Shown here piece after piece: positions 1-8,167 of a stretch of DNA of 64,000 nucleotides. The DNA is taken from NCBI GenBank assembly GCA_032000125.1, contig DAMALH010000005.1:62001-126000 (forward strand), written 5' to 3'. Each line of letters starts with the position of its first letter. The stretch's first letter is position 1. Origin of the DNA: Dryocola sp032000125 (GTDB taxonomy: Bacteria; Pseudomonadota; Gammaproteobacteria; Enterobacterales; Enterobacteriaceae). The translations under genes and the position numbers were made by a program. The notes below the pieces were generated by a model. The model had not been told where the DNA came from and did no database searches. It saw only the letters and a list, made by a program, of their open reading frames with translations.

Positions 1-35
1 GTGATAAGCAACCAAAACCCGATCAAAAATAAGCT

Positions 36-60
36 AAAGGCCGCAAATGCGGCCTTTTTT
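36..60 (+). terminator. Rho-independent terminator of the gene left of the window
   Basis: AAAGGCCGC and GCGGCCTTT pair around an AAAT loop and run into six T. The hairpin lies before the SDR gene and shows that an ATG inside it (position 47) is not the SDR start. Confidence 0.8.
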
Positions 61-121
61 GCATTTGAACGGTTTTTCAGCAGCAGGTTTATCGGCACTC
101 ACATTGCATACAGGGGGCGTT

Positions 122-1114
122 ATGGCTGTAGTGGTGATTACGGGAGGAACCGCCGGCATCGGCAGGGCTACCGCAGTGCGTTTTGCGAAGGAAGGGAATG
201 ACGTTGCGGTAATTGCACGTGGTGAGGAAGGGCTGCGGGAAACGGTGGCGGAGCTACAGGCAACGGGCGCCCGTGCGGCCGGTTTTAGCGCCGACGTGGC
301 CGATGCGCGGCAAATGACGCGAGTAGCAGACAGCATCGAAGATGAATTTGGCCCGGTTAGCGTGTGGATTAACGCCGCCATGTGCACCATTATGTCGCCC
401 TTTGGGGATATCTCCTCCGGCGAATATAAACGAGTCACGGATGTGACCTATCTGGGCGCCGTTAACGGTACAAGAGAAGCGCTGCGCATTATGCAACCAC
501 GTAACGAGGGAACCATCGTTCAGATAGGTTCCGCGCTGGCTTATCGCTCCATACCATTACAGTCGGCCTATTGCGGTGCGAAGGCCGCTATCCGGGGCTT
601 CACGGACTCGCTGCGCTGCGAGCTTATCCATCAACGCAGCGCGATACGTCTGACAATGGTTCACCTTCCGGGCACCAACACTCCGCAATTTAGCTGGGCC
701 CGTAACCGGCTGGGTCATCCCGCGCGCCCGGTAGCGCCTGTTTATCAGCCGGATGCGGTAGCCAAAGCCATATTTAACGCAGCCTGCAAGGCGCCCCGGG
801 AAATGTGGGTCGGGAAAGCCACCGTGCAGTCGATTCTGGGGAATCACCTTTTTCCGCAATGGCTGGATAAAATGCTGGCCAACAAGGCCTGGTCCGGACA
901 AATGGAAAGTACCGAATACCTCATGCCTCAGCAGGACAATCTTTTCACGCCCGTTGAAGGTTTACATCAGAGCACGGGGCGCTTCAGCCAGGAGGCAAAA
1001 GAAAGCGTGATTAGCCTTAATTCGGCCACGCCGGTGCGGGTCGTTTTTGCGGCGGCGAGCTTAGGCGCGCTGTTTTTGTTCAGGAAATATCAGGCGCGAC
1101 GTAGAAAAAATTAG
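122..1114 (+). CDS. Short-chain dehydrogenase/reductase with C-terminal membrane anchor
   Basis: Predicted NAD(P)-dependent SDR oxidoreductase of 330 residues. The N-terminal TGGTAGIG cofactor motif is at residues 7-14, and the catalytic set is Ser137 with Tyr150-x3-Lys154 (YCGAK). An extension beyond the usual ~250-residue core ends in a hydrophobic stretch at about 306-322 and a basic tail, suggesting an inner-membrane anchor. The ATG at 122 was chosen because AGGGGG lies just upstream and the longer reading frame starts inside a terminator hairpin. It stands alone, next to a convergent GH13 gene. The substrate cannot be told from sequence. Confidence 0.85.
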   Translation: MAVVVITGGTAGIGRATAVRFAKEGNDVAVIARGEEGLRETVAELQATGARAAGFSADVADARQMTRVADSIEDEFGPVSVWINAAMCTIMSPFGDISSGEYKRVTDVTYLGAVNGTREALRIMQPRNEGTIVQIGSALAYRSIPLQSAYCGAKAAIRGFTDSLRCELIHQRSAIRLTMVHLPGTNTPQFSWARNRLGHPARPVAPVYQPDAVAKAIFNAACKAPREMWVGKATVQSILGNHLFPQWLDKMLANKAWSGQMESTEYLMPQQDNLFTPVEGLHQSTGRFSQEAKESVISLNSATPVRVVFAAASLGALFLFRKYQARRRKN

Positions 1115-1135
1115 GCCGCAGGCAGTTCGCCTGCG
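1115..1135. terminator. Hairpin between convergent genes
   Basis: CCGCAGGC/GCCTGCGG stem directly after the SDR stop codon. The T-rich side faces the minus strand after a short spacer, so it may serve the convergent GH13 gene better than the SDR gene. Confidence 0.45.
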
Positions 1136-1145
1136 GTCGGCAATG

Positions 1146-2774
1146 TTAGCCGTGCTTTTTAATGATGGAAAACCAGCGATAGCCATAGCCATTGAGCGTC
1201 AGAGAAAAGGGCGCCGTTAGCGACCCGGATTCCTTATATTCCTTATCCGCCAGGCATTCCGTCAGGCCCGCTATATCAGACTCGGTTATTTCCGCCGTGA
1301 CTTTTCTGCTGCAAAAATTAGCCAGCAGCAGCAGGCCCTTATTGCCGTAGTCATACCTCACGGCAAAAATTGCCGGGTCCTGGATTTTAACCACCTGGTA
1401 AATGCCCGAGCCAATCGCATTCAGGCCCAGCCGCGCCCTGGCCATTTTACTCACGCGATGCAATAAAGAATCGTCTTTTATCAGCGAGGCGTTAACGTTA
1501 ACTTTTTGATGGCTGTATGGCCCGGTGCTGATGACCGGAGCAACAAATTTTTCCGGGTCAGCCTCAGAAAAGCCCGCCCCCGCTAAGTCTGACCACTGCA
1601 TCGGCGTCCTGACGGCGTTACGTTCCTCAAGCTGCAGGTCGTCACCCATGCCGATTTCATCGCCATAGCGTAATACCGGCGTGCCGGGTAAAGAGAAGAG
1701 AACCGCGTGCGCCATCGCAAGGCGTCTTATATTTCCCTTCAGCATCGGGGCGAGCCTGCGCCGCAGCCCGCGTTGATAAACATGCATATTTTTGTCGGGG
1801 CCAAAGCTCTTCATCACGTCGCGTTTTTCCGCTTTCGACAGGCCGTCTAAATCAAGCTCATCGTGGTTGCGCAGCCAGTTGGCAAAGCAGGCCCGGAACG
1901 GCGGAGCGGGCAGTTCTTCAATGGCCTGCAACAGAGCGGTAGCGTTTTTGCGGGCGAGGGAAACATAAAACTTCTTATTCAGGTTAAAGCTGAGCAGCAT
2001 TGAGAGGCGGTTGTTATCACCGAAATAATTACGATATTGCTCGGCCGGCACGTCTACTTCGCCTAACAGCAAGGTTTCAGGACGACGGCGGGAAATAAAA
2101 TCGCGCAGGTGGGTCAATAAACTAAACCCGTGCTCTTCTTTACCTTCTCCAGCCTGTTTGACCATATGAGAGGCCGCATCAAAACGAAAACCGGAAACGC
2201 CCAGCCTTAACCAGAAAACGATCACGCGTTCTATTTCTTTGATGACCTGCGGGCAGGAGAGGTTTAAATCTGGCTCGTGGCTATAAAACATATGGCGATA
2301 GTATTGCTGTGCTTCTTCATCCCAGCTCCATACGCTTTTTTCAACCCCCGGGAACATAGGCGCATCGTCTTTTTTCGGCGGCTTATCGGCCCAGATATAA
2401 TAGTCGCGATAAGGGGAATTTCTGTCGCTGCGGGCCTGCTGGAACCAGAAATGGTCGCTCGACGTATGCTGAAGAACCAGCTCGATAATCACGTGCAGGC
2501 CCAGCTCTTCCGCCCGCTCGATTAACATAACCATATCAGCGATATCGCCAAAGCGAGAATCGATGCGCAGATGATCGCTCACGTCATATCCGCCGTCGCG
2601 AAAAGGGGTAAGGTAAAAGGGGCTGAGCCAGACGGACGTAGCGCCGATGCCACGAATATAATCGAGTCGCTGAGTGATGCCCTGCAGATCGCCGCAGCCA
2701 TCACCGTTTGCGTCAAAAAAAAGTGCCGTATCAATTTGATAAATTATCGCATTTTTATACCAGTCGCTTTTCAT
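1146..2774 (-). CDS. GH13 alpha-amylase family protein (trehalose synthase-like)
   Basis: Cytoplasmic alpha-glucan-active enzyme of 542 residues with no signal peptide. It has the GH13 (beta/alpha)8 barrel hallmarks: nucleophile Asp199 in GFRFDAAS, acid/base Glu239 in LLGEVD, and the transition-state Asp305 in NHDE. The N-terminal start (WYKNAIIYQID) and the length resemble trehalose synthase or maltose glucosyltransferase-type GH13 proteins more than secreted amylases. The typical DLVLNHTS region reads ELVLQHTS, so one conserved position is Gln. No treYZ, glg or maltose transport gene is nearby, so its substrate and partner pathway remain open. It is transcribed away from the cytochrome bd genes. 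Confidence 0.82.
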   Translation of the reverse strand: MKSDWYKNAIIYQIDTALFFDANGDGCGDLQGITQRLDYIRGIGATSVWLSPFYLTPFRDGGYDVSDHLRIDSRFGDIADMVMLIERAEELGLHVIIELVLQHTSSDHFWFQQARSDRNSPYRDYYIWADKPPKKDDAPMFPGVEKSVWSWDEEAQQYYRHMFYSHEPDLNLSCPQVIKEIERVIVFWLRLGVSGFRFDAASHMVKQAGEGKEEHGFSLLTHLRDFISRRRPETLLLGEVDVPAEQYRNYFGDNNRLSMLLSFNLNKKFYVSLARKNATALLQAIEELPAPPFRACFANWLRNHDELDLDGLSKAEKRDVMKSFGPDKNMHVYQRGLRRRLAPMLKGNIRRLAMAHAVLFSLPGTPVLRYGDEIGMGDDLQLEERNAVRTPMQWSDLAGAGFSEADPEKFVAPVISTGPYSHQKVNVNASLIKDDSLLHRVSKMARARLGLNAIGSGIYQVVKIQDPAIFAVRYDYGNKGLLLLANFCSRKVTAEITESDIAGLTECLADKEYKESGSLTAPFSLTLNGYGYRWFSIIKKHG

Positions 2775-3021
2775 CTAAGTCCCTCATTAAACTTCTTATT
2801 TTGGTTCTTATTATGACGAGCTAGTTTTTATAGCAATGTCAGCAAATTAGCCTGTACCGATGATTTATAACCATAATATCTTAGCGGCAAGTTTTTCTTC
2901 CTGCTCGCTTAACCCGGTACTTCGGCTACTTTTAAGAGAAAAGACAGGCGGAAAAACAGCGCGGTTAAGCTAAGGGCCGTCGGCGTCTGTTATGAAAATA
3001 TCGCAACGAATAAGCGTCAGG

Positions 3022-3045
3022 CCCGGCCCTGCATGCCGGGTTTTT
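3022..3045 (+). terminator. Terminator-like hairpin in the leader of the cytochrome bd operon
   Basis: CCCGGC (3022-3027) pairs with GCCGGG (3035-3040) and is followed at once by five T, ending 25 bases before the cydA-like ATG. The neighbouring upstream gene points away, so no obvious plus-strand transcript needs ending here. Confidence 0.55.
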
Positions 3046-3070
3046 AGGTTATTCGCTATGGGGATGGGTA

Positions 3071-4468
3071 ATGACTGATGCCGAATGGGTCCTGCTACTT
3101 TCGCGCGGCCAGTTTGCGCTGACGATGGGGATGCATATTACCCTTGCCGCCCTGACGCTTGGGCTGGCTCCCTTTCTGGTCTGGTTTGAAGCTCTCTGGC
3201 TGTGGGGAAAGCAGGATGCAGCGCGGGAAGCGCTACATTTTTGGCTTAAAATTTTCGCGCTTACGGTGGCGATTGGCGCCGTGACGGGCGTGGTGATGGA
3301 GTTTCAGTTCGGCACTAACTGGGCGCCGTTTGCAAAAAAAGCGGGCGGGTTTATCGGGCCGCTGCTCTTTTTTGAAGTGCTGGTTGCCTTTTTTATGGAA
3401 TCGGCACTGACCGGCGTCATGCTGTTTGGCATGGGCAAGGTTCGGCCGGGCGTACATTTTTGCGTGACCTGTCTGGTCGCGGTCGGCGCGTTGGTCAGCG
3501 CTTTCTGGATCCTTGCGGCAAATTCATGGATGCAAACGCCGGTTAATTACAGCCTTGACGACAACGGCGTCTTTTCCCCGCTAAGCTGGCAGGCGCTCAT
3601 TTCTGCGCCTTCTTTTCCCTTACGTTTTGCTCATATGGTGCTGGCCGCGTATATCGCGGTCGCGGTAACGATCGCAGGCGTCGCCGCCTGGCGTATTCTG
3701 CATCGCCCGCACGAAAGCGCCGCCCGCTGCATGTTTGTTTGTGCCATGNNNNNNNNNNGGTTTGCCGTTGTGGCGCTGCCGCTACAGTTTGTGGTGGGCG
3801 ACCGCCATGGCGAAAAAACGCTTCAGTATCAGCCTTCAAAGATTGCGGCTATAGAAGCAACCTGGCACCGGCCGGCGCCCGGAGAAGGGGAGCCGCTGCG
3901 TCTCTTTGCTATACCCGACGCGCGCGCCCAGCGTAATCATTTTGAACTGGCTATTCCTGATATCGGCTCGCTTTATCTGCGCCATAATTTGACGGGCCAC
4001 ATCAAAAGCCTGAGTGAATTTCCTGCCGACGAGCGGCCTCCAGTGCTGCCCGTCTTTTTTGCTTTTCGCATCATGGTCGGGCTGGGCCTGCTGATGTTTG
4101 TTTCCCAGCTTGCTGCCGTTATTCAGCATCTTCGCGGCAGGCTTTACCGGTCCCGACGTTTGCTCTGGCTGATGGTCATCCTCTCCCCGGCAGGCTTTAT
4201 GGCGATGCTTGCGGGGTGGGTGGTCACCGAGATGGGAAGACAGCCCTGGATGGTGCATGGCCTGTTACGCACCGCTAAAAGCGTTTCGCTTATGCCGCTA
4301 AGCTTGCTGATTATCTCCTGTTGCAGCGTGCTTGCGGTGTATGCCCTGGTCTTTAGCTACGGCATGCGCCACTTTCTGCGCTACGTTGCCGCACCGCTAC
4401 CGGCCGGGGAAGCGGTGAGTACAAAAATCGACACCAGGCCGGGAGGAATATCGTCATGGAAGGATTAG
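3071..4468 (+). CDS. Cytochrome bd-type quinol oxidase subunit I (CydA/CioA-like)
   Basis: Haem-bearing subunit of a membrane terminal oxidase that passes electrons from quinol to oxygen. Expected haem ligands and proton-path residues are visible: His22, His188 (RFAHMV), Met388 just before the GRQPW motif, and Glu102 and Glu110 in the third helix. At 465 residues it is shorter than E. coli CydA. The periplasmic loop before GRQPW is short, as in the cyanide-insensitive CioA group. Ten N at 3749-3758 cover about four residues near 227-230. The reading frame survives only if the true gap length is one more than a multiple of three. The last 13 bases overlap subunit II. Confidence 0.87.
   Translation: MTDAEWVLLLSRGQFALTMGMHITLAALTLGLAPFLVWFEALWLWGKQDAAREALHFWLKIFALTVAIGAVTGVVMEFQFGTNWAPFAKKAGGFIGPLLFFEVLVAFFMESALTGVMLFGMGKVRPGVHFCVTCLVAVGALVSAFWILAANSWMQTPVNYSLDDNGVFSPLSWQALISAPSFPLRFAHMVLAAYIAVAVTIAGVAAWRILHRPHESAARCMFVCAMXXXXFAVVALPLQFVVGDRHGEKTLQYQPSKIAAIEATWHRPAPGEGEPLRLFAIPDARAQRNHFELAIPDIGSLYLRHNLTGHIKSLSEFPADERPPVLPVFFAFRIMVGLGLLMFVSQLAAVIQHLRGRLYRSRRLLWLMVILSPAGFMAMLAGWVVTEMGRQPWMVHGLLRTAKSVSLMPLSLLIISCCSVLAVYALVFSYGMRHFLRYVAAPLPAGEAVSTKIDTRPGGISSWKD
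3749..3758. other. Assembly gap of ten N
   Basis: A run of ten undetermined bases inside the oxidase subunit I gene. A round length of ten is often a placeholder, so the true size is unknown. Confidence 0.95.
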
Positions 4469-5400
4469 CGACTTTATCGGCCGCGACGCTGCTCTTTTCC
4501 CTGCTGATGTATCTGATGCTTGATGGCACGGATCTTGGCGTCGGCCTGCTTTTTCTTTGCATTAAGGGTGAGGAGTCAAGGCGACGTATGGCGCATTCCA
4601 TGTTGCCCATCTGGGATGCGAACGAAACCTGGCTGGTGCTGCTGGCAGGGGGCACGCTGGCGCTATTCCCTGATGTTTATGCCGGGGCGCTAAGCCTGCT
4701 TTATGTTCCCGTTTTTTTGCTGTTGCTAAGCCTTATTTTGCGGGCAATGGCGCTTGAATATCGTGATAAAGCCAGCAGGCGCGTGCGCGCGTATCTGGAC
4801 CTTGTTTTGCCGCTGGCATCAGGCCTTGCGGCCTTTAGCCAGGGCTTCTGTGCGGGTACGCTGGTGGAGCATGTTCTGCCGAACGGTACCCGGGAGCCGG
4901 GCGTTTTTCCGGTGCTGTGCGGTCTGGGCTTAATATCGGTTTACCTGTTGCTCGGCTGTGGCTGGCTACGCTGGCGCATTGGTGAGCCAGTGGAAAAGCA
5001 GGCGAGGCGGCTTAGCGTTTATTTTTTTATCCTTTGCTGTGTGCTGTGCATCGCCGTCGTGCTGCTTGAACCGCTTCCCTGGCGCATGGCGTGGCGCTAC
5101 GAGGTGGGCCAGGCGCTGTCACTGGCGACGGTATTGCTGACGCTTGCGATGATAACCGTGATTCAATATGGATCGGGCCTGCTGCAACTGATCATCACGC
5201 TGGCCTTGATGGCGGCACTGGTACTTTTGCTTGCGACAGGATTTTACTGGCTGTCGGCTAATAGTCTGCTTAGCCTTGCCGATACGGCCTCGTCAAAAAC
5301 GACGCAGCTAGCGATCCTTGTCGGCAGCGCGGTTATCATTCCTCTCACGCTTGCCTATCACTCATGGGTTTTCTGGCTTTTTCGCGGCAAGGTCCTGTAA
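4456..5400 (+). CDS. Cytochrome bd-type quinol oxidase subunit II (CydB/CioB-like)
   Basis: Polytopic partner of subunit I, 314 residues, rich in hydrophobic helices. The N-terminal part has the typical DGTDLGVGLLF and WDANETWLVL segments of CydB proteins. The start overlaps the end of subunit I, and GGAGG sits before the ATG, so the two genes are one translationally coupled operon. It is shorter than E. coli CydB (about 380 residues), as in many CioB-like proteins. I see no small CydX-like reading frame directly after it. The next gene is convergent. Confidence 0.85.
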   Translation: MEGLATLSAATLLFSLLMYLMLDGTDLGVGLLFLCIKGEESRRRMAHSMLPIWDANETWLVLLAGGTLALFPDVYAGALSLLYVPVFLLLLSLILRAMALEYRDKASRRVRAYLDLVLPLASGLAAFSQGFCAGTLVEHVLPNGTREPGVFPVLCGLGLISVYLLLGCGWLRWRIGEPVEKQARRLSVYFFILCCVLCIAVVLLEPLPWRMAWRYEVGQALSLATVLLTLAMITVIQYGSGLLQLIITLALMAALVLLLATGFYWLSANSLLSLADTASSKTTQLAILVGSAVIIPLTLAYHSWVFWLFRGKVL

Positions 5401-5469
5401 CTCAGCGATGCGACGCCTCCCTCCTGGTAAGCCGTGCAAAGGGGAGGGAAGACGCGTGGCGGTGAGTAA

Positions 5470-6795
5470 TTAGCCTTTGCCTCGTAAAGACGCGCGTTTT
5501 TCACTTAACAGAAATAACGAATTCACCATTATGGCCGTCAGGGTTCCTGCTGCCATACCGTTGCCCAGCGTCATCTGTACCACCGAAGGGAAATTCTGGT
5601 ACAGCCCCGGAACGAGGATGGGCAGCATTCCCATGACCAGCCCTGCGGCTAACGCATAGGTTTTCCCCGGCGTATGAAGCGGTTCACGTGCGATCATGTC
5701 TATACCGATAACCCCAATAATACTGAAGACGATGACCGCCGTACCGCAGACAACCGGGTCGGGCAGCCGGGCCGCAAGGCGCACCAGGGGAGAAAACAGC
5801 GCTATCAGAATCAACAGCAGTCCCGCTAATGCCGTGACGTGGCGTGATTTGACGTTAGTGGTACGCACCACACCGATGTTCTCGCCGGAAGTGATTATCA
5901 GTGAAGTCCCGAAAATCCCGCCAAGCAACGAGATAAAGGCATCGCCACGGATGGTGCGCGGAATAGCCTGCTGAACGTTCTGCGTTGAGTTAACGATCTC
6001 CGCTGTGGCAATCGTTTGCCCCGTTGCTTCAGCCATGGAAATCACCGCATAAATCAGCAGCGGCAGCGACGCTGAAAAGTCGAATACCGGCCAGCCGAAC
6101 GGGAAAAGCTGCGGCACGCTAAAGAGCGGCCCGTGGCCGACGGCGCTAAAGTCGGCGCTGCCCGATAAAATCCCCAGCAGGGTGCCGCCGAGCAAGCCAA
6201 ACATTACCGATAGCTGGCGCAGGATACCGGTAAACGCCAGCGCGAAGACGAGGGTAATCAGGATGGTGCCCAACGACAGCGCAATGCTGCCTGGCTGCGC
6301 GAAGTCGGCGCTGCCGGGCTTTCCGGTAATCAAACCGCCATACAGACGAATCAGGTTAATGGCGACCATCAGCAGCATAATGCCGATGATAAACGGCGGG
6401 AAATGATGCAGAAAGCGACGAAAAACGGGCAGGGCAATAAAGTAAAACAGCGACGTTAATATCACCGCGCCAGCCGCCGTCTGGATATTGGTCTGCAAAG
6501 CGATAGCGATGAAAATCGCACAGGGCGCGCCGCCCGGCACCATAATAAACGGCAGGCGTGCTCCGATAGTGCCGACGCCGAGACTTTGCACGATGGCTCC
6601 CAGCCCGCACATCAAAAAAGTTGCGCTTAATACCGAGAGGGTGACCGCATCGGAAAAATGCAGGGCTCTGGCGATTAAAAATACGGCGGTCACAGGCGTT
6701 GCTGCAACGACCAGTACGTGCTGGGTAGCCAGCAATAGCTTGGTTTGCCAGGATAACGCTTCGTTATCCGGCACTGCGGAGCCAGATTGCGGCAT
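5470..6795 (-). CDS. NCS2-family xanthine/uracil-type permease
   Basis: Inner-membrane nucleobase symporter, 441 residues, with about 12-14 hydrophobic segments. The family's N-terminal QSLGVGTIGARLP segment and the substrate-site helix containing SMAEATGQT are present. The ATG at 6795 was chosen over a longer frame because GGGAGG precedes it and the extension would overlap the upstream gene. It lies 56 bases behind the arylsulfotransferase-like gene on the same strand, so the two are probably one operon. The substrate could be a purine, a pyrimidine or a related heterocycle, and sequence alone does not say which. Confidence 0.83.
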   Translation of the reverse strand: MPQSGSAVPDNEALSWQTKLLLATQHVLVVAATPVTAVFLIARALHFSDAVTLSVLSATFLMCGLGAIVQSLGVGTIGARLPFIMVPGGAPCAIFIAIALQTNIQTAAGAVILTSLFYFIALPVFRRFLHHFPPFIIGIMLLMVAINLIRLYGGLITGKPGSADFAQPGSIALSLGTILITLVFALAFTGILRQLSVMFGLLGGTLLGILSGSADFSAVGHGPLFSVPQLFPFGWPVFDFSASLPLLIYAVISMAEATGQTIATAEIVNSTQNVQQAIPRTIRGDAFISLLGGIFGTSLIITSGENIGVVRTTNVKSRHVTALAGLLLILIALFSPLVRLAARLPDPVVCGTAVIVFSIIGVIGIDMIAREPLHTPGKTYALAAGLVMGMLPILVPGLYQNFPSVVQMTLGNGMAAGTLTAIMVNSLFLLSEKRASLRGKG

Positions 6796-6851
6796 TTTTG
6801 CCTCCCAAATGACGTCGGAAAATAACCGCCAGCAGCCCTGGCGGCGAAGGG

Positions 6852-7976
6852 TTATTTCAGCCACGCAATGGCATCAGCCGCGTAACGGTGGGCGCGGAAG
6901 ACGCTGTTGTGCTTGCCGGGAATAATGCTTTTGCTTAAGTGCTCGGGGTATTCATTGAAATAAGGGATGATATATTCCCAAACGGTTTCGCCCTGCGCCG
7001 TCACTTCAAACAGACGGCCAAATGCCGATTCGCAGATAAAGGTATTGCCGTTAGCCAGACGCTGCGCGCTCCCCATATAGGGTGAGAAAAAGGCCGGCGG
7101 GAAAGTATCGCGGTACTGCCAGGTAATGGCTTTAGTGTGCGGATCGAACTCCAGCACCGTTGAGTGCGGAGAGGTCACGCCGTTGCGCAGGTTGCCGTTA
7201 TCGAATACCAGCACTGCACCATTTTCCATCTCAACCGGCGTGTGCTGCTGGGCCACCACTTCCGGCCCTGCATGCCAGACGACCTTGCCACTTTGTTTAT
7301 CTACGGCAATCACCCCTGAAGTGGTGCGCAGGCTCATCAGAACCAGACCCTCATGCGTGACGGAAAGGCCGTTAATCATTGGCCAGTGGCGACGATCGAA
7401 GATCTCATGAACGGGGAAGTCTTCCGGCAACAAATGCTCCCAGGCACGCCACTCCCATATCACTTCGCCGTCCCGGTTAACTTCTTTTACGACATCGCTC
7501 TGAATGACGCCGTCCGGCGCGTCGCGGCGCGGATCGCCGCCGGTCACGCGTGCGGCAATATCTGCAGGTAAGGGCGCCGCTGCGGTATACAGCAGATTGC
7601 CGTTGGCGAGCCACTGCGCGTCATGGTGATGGAAAATATCTTCATAGTGCCAGACGATTTCATTATCCGGGGTCACCTCATAAAAATCTCCACCGTGCCA
7701 GAGATCCCAGGCCGGATAGAGGTTTGCCGAGTTAGGGTGGCTGCCGTTATACCCCAGGTTGCCGTTGGGCAGCAGAACCGCATCCCGTCCGGCACGCACC
7801 GGCAATTGCCACTGGTGCGCCACTTCTCCTGACTCATCGACGAGATAGACCCGGCCATCAGCGGTTTGCGGCGCGAAGAGGGTATAACCACCGAAGCTTT
7901 TCTCAGCGATGGCAAGCGTCAGCCCGCTGGCGCGACGACCAAGAGTAAAACCAGTTTCCTGAATGATGTCCGACAT
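6852..7976 (-). CDS. Arylsulfotransferase (ASST)-like beta-propeller protein
   Basis: Protein of 374 residues with repeated propeller blades (LLPNGNLGY, WLANGNLLYT, LANGNTFICES) and a C-terminal HNSVFRAHRY segment like that in arylsulfotransferase-family proteins. Classical bacterial ASST is periplasmic and transfers sulfate between phenols. Here no signal peptide is visible (start MSDIIQETGF), so the protein is probably cytoplasmic and may catalyse something else. It is the first gene of a probable two-gene operon with an NCS2 permease. The 22-bp palindrome at 8009-8030 lies just upstream, in front of the divergent LacI-type regulator. Confidence 0.7.
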   Translation of the reverse strand: MSDIIQETGFTLGRRASGLTLAIAEKSFGGYTLFAPQTADGRVYLVDESGEVAHQWQLPVRAGRDAVLLPNGNLGYNGSHPNSANLYPAWDLWHGGDFYEVTPDNEIVWHYEDIFHHHDAQWLANGNLLYTAAAPLPADIAARVTGGDPRRDAPDGVIQSDVVKEVNRDGEVIWEWRAWEHLLPEDFPVHEIFDRRHWPMINGLSVTHEGLVLMSLRTTSGVIAVDKQSGKVVWHAGPEVVAQQHTPVEMENGAVLVFDNGNLRNGVTSPHSTVLEFDPHTKAITWQYRDTFPPAFFSPYMGSAQRLANGNTFICESAFGRLFEVTAQGETVWEYIIPYFNEYPEHLSKSIIPGKHNSVFRAHRYAADAIAWLK

Positions 7977-8008
7977 ATTACCTCCGACGCAGGGCCTGAA
8001 AAAAACAG

Positions 8009-8030
8009 GCCATTAAAACGTTTTAATGGC
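8009..8030. promoter_or_regulatory. 22-bp perfect palindrome, probable LacI-family operator
   Basis: Half-site GCCATTAAAAC followed by its exact reverse complement. The centre AAAACGTTTT has the CG dyad typical of LacI-family operators. It lies 32 bases before the arylsulfotransferase-like gene and 138 bases before the divergent LacI gene. Confidence 0.75.
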
Positions 8031-8167
8031 TGAAAATGTAATATGAACCGCCGGTTGAGGGCTATAGTTAATAACCTCTTTTTAATATGAATTCGTTATG
8101 ACTTAGTGGCAAAACTAATATACTTAGTCATGTATTACCCAGCCAGACCCAGGAGGCCGCTACACAC

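Noticed and set aside
47..121. Upstream ATG extension of the SDR gene
   Set aside because: It begins inside a terminator hairpin. The ATG at 122 has a ribosome site and starts the Rossmann fold directly.
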